Assembly: GCA_964551295.1 (NCBI GenBank)
Contig: CAZKDJ010000126.1
Span: forward strand, 1 to 12,265
DNA from: JAFGED01 sp964551295
GTDB taxonomy: Bacteria; Chloroflexota; Anaerolineae; B4-G1
Reading direction: 5' to 3'
DNA length: 12,265 nt
Below, piece after piece: positions 6,702-12,265 of this stretch (its first letter is position 1; each line of letters opens with the position of its first letter). A program made the position numbers and the translations under genes. A model generated the notes under the pieces. That model was given only the letters and a program-made list of their open reading frames with translations, had not been told where the DNA came from and ran no database searches.

Positions 6702-7223
6702 ATGGGGTCTATGTATGAACTAGTTCTAGATGGATCGACAGTAAGCGCATGGTTCATAGCGTTTGGGAGCGTCGTTTTGCTCTTTTCGCTCTCTCTTATT
6801 GGGCTGTGGTTGGCCATCGGCCGGTGCAAGTCGCGGACGCTTGCTCTGCTGTCTGGTTCCCTTTGCCTCATCTCGATCTGTGCGTTTTCCTGTACCACGC
6901 TCTCTCCATATGTCTACTACCGACGACATATCGAGCCCGGTATCGCGCTGGGCGAACGGGTTTTCCAACGGTATGAAGAGTATAAGGAGGAACGAGGAAG
7001 CTATCCAGCGTCTATCGGCGAGGTTTACTTTGCTGAACTGGATCGCTTCGACCGGGTCGAGGGTGTTCGCGAACAGTCCCCAAGGTGTGATGGGGTTGGT
7101 CAAGGATGTCGGGCGATTGGCGTAGAAACCGATGGGGAGCTGGTCGTGCATGTCCACGATGGTCTGATCGCGTGCCAGATTACCAGCCTCTCGCGCCAGT
7201 GGGGGTGCCGCGATCAGCGGTGA
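6702..7223 (+). CDS. Small two-TM membrane protein with pilin-like C-terminal region
   Basis: This is a 173-residue protein without a family I can name. The frame is open from further upstream, but ATG 6702 (or ATG 6711, 170 residues) is the first start after the preceding stop; each has only a GGGG stretch three bases upstream, so the choice is open. Residues about 15-39 and 46-68 are hydrophobic helices. Residues 82-117 (ALGERVFQRYEEYKEERGSYP and after) resemble the 'helix, then Y..GxYP' segment of pilin-like and pseudopilin-like proteins. The C-terminal 100 residues contain four Cys (129, 136, 158, 169), which could form two disulfides if extracytoplasmic. It lies 31 bp after the lipoprotein gene and probably shares its transcript. 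Base composition resembles that gene, not the flanking PBP and A2M genes. Confidence 0.7.
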   Translation: MGSMYELVLDGSTVSAWFIAFGSVVLLFSLSLIGLWLAIGRCKSRTLALLSGSLCLISICAFSCTTLSPYVYYRRHIEPGIALGERVFQRYEEYKEERGSYPASIGEVYFAELDRFDRVEGVREQSPRCDGVGQGCRAIGVETDGELVVHVHDGLIACQITSLSRQWGCRDQR

Positions 7224-7250
7224 GAGGATTTGGCTAATGGAAGTAAGTGT

Positions 7251-7294
7251 GTCATTCCGAACGGAGCGCTGCGAAGCAGCGGAGTCGAGGAATC
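7251..7294 (+). repeat. GTCATTCCG...GAGGAATC intergenic palindromic repeat
   Basis: The 44-bp segment opens with GTCATTCCGAACGGAG and closes with GGAGTCGAGGAATC. Its centre is a perfect hairpin, CGCTGC and GCAGCG around GAA (7268-7282), and the outer ATTCC and GGAAT also pair. The wording is that of a dispersed repeat I recall as frequent in Chloroflexi and some other phyla (not checked here). It fills most of the 97-bp gap before the A2M gene and ends 26 bases before its ATG. No T-run follows, so it is not a typical terminator. Confidence 0.65.
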
Positions 7295-7307
7295 TTTAAT
7301 CTCCAAA

Positions 7308-7315
7308 AAGGTGGG
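7308..7315 (+). promoter_or_regulatory. Ribosome-binding site of the A2M gene
   Basis: AAGGTGGG lies five bases before ATG 7321, close to the AAGGAGG consensus. It supports 7321 as the start, and the first codons then give a short signal peptide. A TTTAAT hexamer at 7295-7300 resembles a -10 but has no matching -35. Confidence 0.6.
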
Positions 7316-7320
7316 ACAAA

Positions 7321-10300
7321 ATGAAAACCCAAAATCGAACGATCATTTCCGTTATCAGTATCATCGCCGTCTTTAGCCTAGCGTGCCAGTGCGCGCTGCC
7401 GGCGATATTCACCGGCGAGCCGACGCTGACGCCCACGCCCGAGGGGGAGCCGCTGTCACCGCAGGTGGTCTACGTGGCGCCGGACCGGGGTGAGGAGCAG
7501 CAGCTCGACGCCCCGGTGCAGTTCGTCTTTGACCAGGCGATGGACGCCGACTCGGTGGAGGACGCCTTCTCCATCGAGCCAAGAGTGAGCGGCGAGTTTG
7601 AATGGGTCACCGACCGGGTGGTGCAGTTCGAGCCGCGCAAGGGGTTCGACCGGGCCGAGCGGTACACCGTCATCATCGAGGACGAGGCCCGCAGCGCGCA
7701 CGGTGAGCGGCTGAAAGACGAGTTCCAGTACCGCTTTACCACCGTCGGCTTTCTGGAGGTGGCCTCCGTCTATCCCGACGACGGCACGGAGGAGGTGGCT
7801 ATCGACGGCTCCGTCACTGTGCTGTTCAACCGCCCGGTGGTGAGCCTGGTCGCCATCGAGGATCAGGATACCCTGCCGCAGCCGCTGGCATTCGATCTGC
7901 CGGTGGAGGGCACGGGGGAGTGGGTCAACACCTCGATCTATGCCTTCACCCCCGACGAGGGATTCACGCCCGCCACCACCTACGAGGCGCGCATCGCGAC
8001 CGGGCTGGAGGATACCACCGGTGGTGTGCTGGAGGAGGATTTCGTCTGGGAGTTTACCACCGTCATGCCCGCCGTCGTCGCCACCTATCCCGGCGCGGGC
8101 ACCGTCTACGTCAGCACCGAGCCGACCATCTATGTGGCCTTCAACCAAAAGATGGACCGCGCCTCGGTCGAGGCGGCCTTTGAACTGGCCAGCGTTCGCA
8201 CCGACGAGGCGGTCGCGGGCACCTTCGAGTGGCACGACGCGGGGCTGGTCCTGCCCGACCGCGAGACCTACGAGCCCTACGGTTGGTTGTGGGATTCGGG
8301 TGCCGGGCCGGAGCGCGTGGGAGTGGAGACGGTGGGCTTTACGCCCGGCGAGCCGCTCGACTTTGACGCGCGGTATATGGTGTCCATCAGCGAGGGCGCG
8401 TGGGGAGCCACGGGAGGCGCCGGTGCTTTCAAAAAGTACAGTGCCTCCTTTACCACCATCGCCTATCCCAGCGTCGTGCGTACCTCACCTGCCGACGGCG
8501 CACGGAACGTCGACCCCGGTGGCGGGCTAGAGATTGACTTCTCCAGCCCCATGGACCCCGATTCCTTCGCCGGCAACATATCCATCAGCCCGCCTGTCTC
8601 GGCGACGCAGGTCTATACCTACTGGCACGATAGCCACACCCAACTCAACATCTCCTTCCCTGTCCAGCCCAACGCCGATCACGCGGTGACCATCAGCGGC
8701 GATGTGAAGGGGCGTTACGGGCACGTGCTGGGGGATGACGTCACCGTGCGCTGGCACACAAAGTCGCTGTCGCCGATGTTCTACCTGAACTCGCTTGGCA
8801 CCGTGGGCACCTACAACGCCTACTCCGAGACCGTTTCCTACGTGACCGTGCGCAACTTGGGCCGGTTGGACTTCTCCCTGTACCGCATGTCTACGAGTGA
8901 TTTCATCAAAGCCAACGGTGATTGGAAGTTTTGGGACAACTACCGGGGCAGTGATGAGAACCTCGTCCGGCAGTGGTCGATGGACGTGGAGCCGCTGCTG
9001 GACAAGCGCGCCATCTATGGCACCCGGCTGTCGGAAAGCGGGTTCCTGGAGCCGGGTATCTACTACCTGGAGACGTCCGTGTCTTCAAGCGCGGTCTATC
9101 CCGAGGCGCAATCCTATTCCGTGCCCGAACGGCAGAAGCAAATGCTGGCCGTCTCCCGCTACAACCTGACCCTGAAGAAGAGCACGAGCGGCGTGCTGGT
9201 CTGGGTCACCGACCTGCGCTCCGGCGACGTGGTGCCCGGCGTGGACGTGGCGGCGCTGCGCGGCACGAGCCTCCTGGCGGATGGGACGACGGACCAGGAT
9301 GGCGTATTCGTCGGCGAGTACACGCTCTCCGATCGCTGGGACTTGGTGTATGCTTTTACCGGCGATCGGGGTAGTCCAGGTGCGGATTTCGGCGTGGGGG
9401 TCTCTGGATGGAGCAACGGCATCTCAGCCTGGGATTTCGACCTGCCGGTGGCGTACGACCAACCCTACACGGCTTACTTTTTCACCGAGCGGCCCATCTA
9501 CCGCCCGGGCCAGACCGTCTACTTTAAGGGCATCCTGCGCGGAGACGACGACGCGCATTACTCACTGCCCCCGGCGGGCGAGGTTCAGGTCACGATCTAT
9601 GATGCGCAGGGCACCGAGGTGTACGACGAGGAGCTGCTCCTCAGCGATATGGGGACGGTGGACGGGGAGTTGGAACTGGGCGAGGAGGCCTCGCTGGGCA
9701 GCTACTCCATCCAGGTGAATTACGGGCGCTCGTACTATGGCGCCTCCTTCCTGGTGGCCGAGTACCGCGCGCCCGAGTTCCAGGTTGAGGTGCAGACGGA
9801 CGCGGACGAGTACACTCAGGGGGACGAGATCAACGTCACCGCCCAGGCGAGCTACTTTTTCGGCGGCGCCGTCGCTGATGCTGAGGTGCGGTATGCCGTG
9901 CTCTCTGCCGACTACTACTTCAACTACACCGGCAGCGGATGGTGGGATTTCACCGATGCCGACTTTAGCGCGTGGTGGAATTGGTACGGGCGGCGCAGCT
10001 CTTACGGCGAGTTGATCGCCGAGGGGGAGGGGGTGACGGACGCAGAGGGCCGCTTCACCTTCAGCGTCGACGCCGACATTGCCGAGAAGGTCAACAGCCA
10101 GCGCTTTACGCTGGAGGTGACCGTCACCGACATCAACGACCAGGAGGTCTCTAACCGCACCTCGGCGCTGGTGCATAAGGGGGCGTACTACATCGGCCTC
10201 AAGCCGGAGCGGTACGTGGGCCAGGTCGGGGAGGACGTCAGCGTCAACATCATCACCGTCGATTGGGCCAGCGAGCCCTCGCCGAACAAGGAGCTGACGG

Positions 10301-12265
10301 TCGTCTTTTCCGAGCACAACTGGTACAGCGTCAGAAAGCAGGCCGAGGACGGGCGCTACTACTGGGAGAGCGTCGTCGAGGATACGCCCGTCTATACCAC
10401 GACGGCGATGACAGACGCCGAGGGTGAGACCAGCGCCAGCTTTGTGCCGGAAAAGGGCGGCATCTACAAGGTCACCGCTATCGGCGCTCCCCCAACCTCC
10501 CCCCCGCGGGCGGGGGGGAGTAGAGGGGGGGAGGTGCGCAGCTCGACCTACATGTGGGTCAGCGGACGCGCGTACGTCAGTTGGCGCATGGATAACAACG
10601 ACCGCATCGACCTGGTGGCCGACAAGCGCCAGTACCAGGTCGGCGACACGGCCACCATCCTGGTGCCCCACACGTACCAGGGAGAGGTCCAGGCGCTGGT
10701 CACCATCGAGCGAGGCAGCGTCTACGATCACTGGGTGGAGACGCTGGAGACCAACTCGGAGCAGCTCGAGATCCCCATCACCGAGGAGATGATCCCCAAC
10801 GTCTACGTCTCCGTGGTCATCGTCAAGGGCGTGGATGAGAGCAACCCGTATCCCAGCTTCAAGGTGGGCTATGCGCGGCTGTCCATCGACACGACCGAGA
10901 AGGAGCTGACCATCGAGATGACGCCGGACAAGGGGTCCGACGAGCACTACCAGCCCGGTGAGGAGGTGTCCTACGACATCCAGGTCACCGACGGCGCCGG
11001 GGAGCCGGTCGAGGCCGAGCTGGCGCTCAGCCTGGTCGACCTGGCGGTGCTGACGCTGGCTGACCGCCGGCAGCCGGACATGGTCAGTCACTTTTGGCGC
11101 GAGCGGGGCATCGGCGTGGATACGTCCAGCTGTCTGGTGCTGTCCATCGACCGCGTCGCGCAGGAGGTGGGCGAGGAGGTCAAGGGTATGGGCGGTGGCG
11201 GCGGCGGGGAAGAGTTCGGCCCCGTGCGCAAGGACTTTCGCGATACCGCCTTCTGGGACGCCGTCGTCACCACCGGCGCAGACGGCAAGGCCCAGGTCAG
11301 CGCCGACCTGCCCGATAACCTGACCACCTGGCGCATGTCTGCCTGGGGCGTCACCGCCGAGACGCTGGTGGGCGAGGCGCAGGTAGACGTGATGAGCACC
11401 AAGGATCTGCTGGTGCGGCCCGTGATCCCGCGTTTCTTCGTCGTCGGCGACGAGGCGCGGCTGGCGGCGGTGGTGCACAACAATACCGAGGACGATCTGG
11501 AGGTGACGGTGTCCTTTGAAGCCGAGGGGTTGCGCGTAGGGGCGCATCGCGATGCGCCCGTACAAGTGAGCATTCCGGCAGGCGATAAGGTAAAAGTCGA
11601 GTGGCTCGTGGTGGTGGAGGATGTGCAGGAGGTTACGCTGTTCTTTGGCGCGCGAGCGACGGGGTTGTCCGACGCCGTCGAGATCCCCTTGCCGGTCTAT
11701 CGCTACAGCACGCCCGAGGTGGTCGCCACCTCCGGCGTGATCAAGTCGGATGGAGAGCGACTGGAGGCGGTGGCCCTGCCGCCCAGCTACGATCCCACCC
11801 AGGGAGAGCTATCCGTGCACGTCGAGCCGTCGCTGGCGGCGGGGATGACGGAGGGGCTCGACTACTTGAGGCACTATCCCTACGAGTGCACCGAGCAGAC
11901 GGTCAGCCGTTTCCTGCCCAACGTGGTCACCTACCGGGCGTACAAGGAACTGGGGCTCGACCGGCCCGATCTGGCGGCGCTGCTGCCGGGGCAGGTCAGC
12001 GTGGGTTTGCAGCGGCTGTACAACCGGCAGCACTATGACGGCGGGTGGGGCTGGTGGATCAACGACGACTCCAACCCGTACCTGACCGCCTATGTCATGC
12101 TGGGGCTGATCGAGGCGCAGCGGGCCGGGTTCACGGTCGATGAGGAGGTGGTGCGGCAGGCGGCGAGCTATCTCAAGGGCAGCCTGAGCGGCACGCGCGA
12201 CGTGGAGGAGCACTGGCAGGCCAACCGGCGCGCCTTTATCCTCTACGTGCTGGCCGAGGCCGAGA
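7321..12265 (+). CDS. Alpha-2-macroglobulin lipoprotein with thioester (3' end outside window)
   Basis: The frame is open for 1,648 codons without a stop and runs off the window. Bacterial A2M traps proteases: cleavage of a bait region exposes a thioester that binds the attacker covalently. Residues 1-21 are a signal peptide with a weak lipobox (SLAC, C22). Four SbsA/Big_5-like Ig domains follow at about 47-141, 144-247, 249-379 and 381-480, the first three ending in F-T-T. MG domains carry FTERPIYRPGQTVYFKG (721-737) and VAEYRAPEF (812-820). VDLAVLTL (1239-1246) precedes a probable bait region (about 1247-1300) ending in a Gly run, then VRKDFRDTAFW and LPDNLTTWR. The thioester motif is C1523-T-E-Q1526, and the helical TED region with YDGGWGWW (1572-1579) is cut by the window edge. 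C1271 lies in the bait region. Two repeat insertions, at about 1056-1072 and 1406-1415, keep the frame. Linkage to PBP1C supports the call. Confidence 0.93.
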   Translation, partial: MKTQNRTIISVISIIAVFSLACQCALPAIFTGEPTLTPTPEGEPLSPQVVYVAPDRGEEQQLDAPVQFVFDQAMDADSVEDAFSIEPRVSGEFEWVTDRVVQFEPRKGFDRAERYTVIIEDEARSAHGERLKDEFQYRFTTVGFLEVASVYPDDGTEEVAIDGSVTVLFNRPVVSLVAIEDQDTLPQPLAFDLPVEGTGEWVNTSIYAFTPDEGFTPATTYEARIATGLEDTTGGVLEEDFVWEFTTVMPAVVATYPGAGTVYVSTEPTIYVAFNQKMDRASVEAAFELASVRTDEAVAGTFEWHDAGLVLPDRETYEPYGWLWDSGAGPERVGVETVGFTPGEPLDFDARYMVSISEGAWGATGGAGAFKKYSASFTTIAYPSVVRTSPADGARNVDPGGGLEIDFSSPMDPDSFAGNISISPPVSATQVYTYWHDSHTQLNISFPVQPNADHAVTISGDVKGRYGHVLGDDVTVRWHTKSLSPMFYLNSLGTVGTYNAYSETVSYVTVRNLGRLDFSLYRMSTSDFIKANGDWKFWDNYRGSDENLVRQWSMDVEPLLDKRAIYGTRLSESGFLEPGIYYLETSVSSSAVYPEAQSYSVPERQKQMLAVSRYNLTLKKSTSGVLVWVTDLRSGDVVPGVDVAALRGTSLLADGTTDQDGVFVGEYTLSDRWDLVYAFTGDRGSPGADFGVGVSGWSNGISAWDFDLPVAYDQPYTAYFFTERPIYRPGQTVYFKGILRGDDDAHYSLPPAGEVQVTIYDAQGTEVYDEELLLSDMGTVDGELELGEEASLGSYSIQVNYGRSYYGASFLVAEYRAPEFQVEVQTDADEYTQGDEINVTAQASYFFGGAVADAEVRYAVLSADYYFNYTGSGWWDFTDADFSAWWNWYGRRSSYGELIAEGEGVTDAEGRFTFSVDADIAEKVNSQRFTLEVTVTDINDQEVSNRTSALVHKGAYYIGLKPERYVGQVGEDVSVNIITVDWASEPSPNKELTVVFSEHNWYSVRKQAEDGRYYWESVVEDTPVYTTTAMTDAEGETSASFVPEKGGIYKVTAIGAPPTSPPRAGGSRGGEVRSSTYMWVSGRAYVSWRMDNNDRIDLVADKRQYQVGDTATILVPHTYQGEVQALVTIERGSVYDHWVETLETNSEQLEIPITEEMIPNVYVSVVIVKGVDESNPYPSFKVGYARLSIDTTEKELTIEMTPDKGSDEHYQPGEEVSYDIQVTDGAGEPVEAELALSLVDLAVLTLADRRQPDMVSHFWRERGIGVDTSSCLVLSIDRVAQEVGEEVKGMGGGGGGEEFGPVRKDFRDTAFWDAVVTTGADGKAQVSADLPDNLTTWRMSAWGVTAETLVGEAQVDVMSTKDLLVRPVIPRFFVVGDEARLAAVVHNNTEDDLEVTVSFEAEGLRVGAHRDAPVQVSIPAGDKVKVEWLVVVEDVQEVTLFFGARATGLSDAVEIPLPVYRYSTPEVVATSGVIKSDGERLEAVALPPSYDPTQGELSVHVEPSLAAGMTEGLDYLRHYPYECTEQTVSRFLPNVVTYRAYKELGLDRPDLAALLPGQVSVGLQRLYNRQHYDGGWGWWINDDSNPYLTAYVMLGLIEAQRAGFTVDEEVVRQAASYLKGSLSGTRDVEEHWQANRRAFILYVLAEAE
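10487..10533 (+). repeat. In-frame C-run/G-run hairpin element in the A2M gene
   Basis: CTCCCCCCCG (10497-10506) and CGGGGGGGAG (10511-10520) form a perfect 10-bp stem with a 4-nt loop. An outer pair, CTCCCCC (10487-10493) and GGGGGAG (10527-10533), encloses it. It is translated as APPTSPPRAGGSRGGEV (1056-1072), a Pro/Gly-rich stretch unlike the surrounding beta-strand sequence. The flanks (YKVTAIG and RSSTYMWVSG) join naturally as an MG-domain edge. It resembles dispersed C-run/G-run intergenic palindromes of Chloroflexi and cyanobacteria (recollection). Confidence 0.8.
11536..11563 (+). repeat. In-frame GTAGGGGCGC palindrome in the A2M gene
   Basis: Bases 11540-11559 (GGGCGCATCGCGATGCGCCC) are a perfect 20-bp palindrome. 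The flanks GTAG and GTAC extend the pairing by three further base pairs after one mismatch, giving a 28-base inverted repeat. It encodes VGAHRDAPV (1406-1414), between SFEAEGLR and QVSIPAG, in the beta-rich domain before the thioester domain. I recall GTAGGGGCG-type palindromes as common intergenic repeats in Chloroflexi and cyanobacteria. Confidence 0.75.

Noticed and set aside
9562..11565. A 667-codon open frame on the - strand
   Set aside because: It is antisense to the A2M gene, whose + frame carries clear family motifs through the whole interval. Its sequence is low-complexity (His/Val/Asp/Gly-rich) with no domain signal, typical of a shadow frame in high-GC DNA.

Overview
The window reads as a high-GC bacterial chromosome segment, most likely from a Chloroflexi (Chloroflexota, Anaerolineae-like) organism. 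That is an inference from several features: lipoproteins with long Thr/Pro linkers, a TTG start, a TGS-domain nucleoside kinase, a small acidic protein with an N-terminal 'LPDWL' motif, and many short palindromic and heptanucleotide repeats. All five complete or partial genes after the first, and the first itself, lie on the + strand.

Layout. Bases 1-200 hold no convincing gene, but carry a rho-independent terminator (86-117) directly followed by a good sigma70-type promoter (122-150). Bases 201-623 encode a small acidic protein with one C-terminal membrane segment; a short low-complexity array and a terminator hairpin (670-692) follow. Bases 713-2422 encode a TGS-domain uridine kinase/phosphoribulokinase-family nucleoside kinase. 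Bases 2610-5183 encode a bifunctional class A penicillin-binding protein of the PBP1C type, with all glycosyltransferase and transpeptidase motifs present. It is followed closely by a beta-propeller lipoprotein (5192-6670) and a small membrane protein with a pilin-like C-terminal region (6702-7223). The largest gene begins at 7321 and stays open to the window end: an alpha-2-macroglobulin (A2M) lipoprotein with four N-terminal Ig-like domains and an intact CTEQ thioester motif.

How the genes fit together. PBP1C and bacterial A2M are known genomic neighbours (pbpC-yfhM in E. coli). The accepted idea is that PBP1C repairs peptidoglycan while A2M traps proteases that reach the cell envelope. Here the pair is kept, but two exported proteins of visibly different composition lie between them. 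If the host is a monoderm Chloroflexi, this A2M would face the environment rather than a periplasm.

The most unusual aspect is the repeats. Four short repeat elements of three unrelated kinds sit inside reading frames without breaking them. Two (GGAGATT)n arrays, one with an inverted partner, lie in the PBP1C C-terminal region. A G/C-run hairpin and a 20-bp perfect palindrome lie in the A2M gene. Further elements lie between genes, including a GTCATTCCG-type palindrome just upstream of A2M. This resembles the in-frame palindromic elements of Rickettsia, but with several families in one locus. I see no CRISPR array, tRNA, rRNA, transposase or phage gene.
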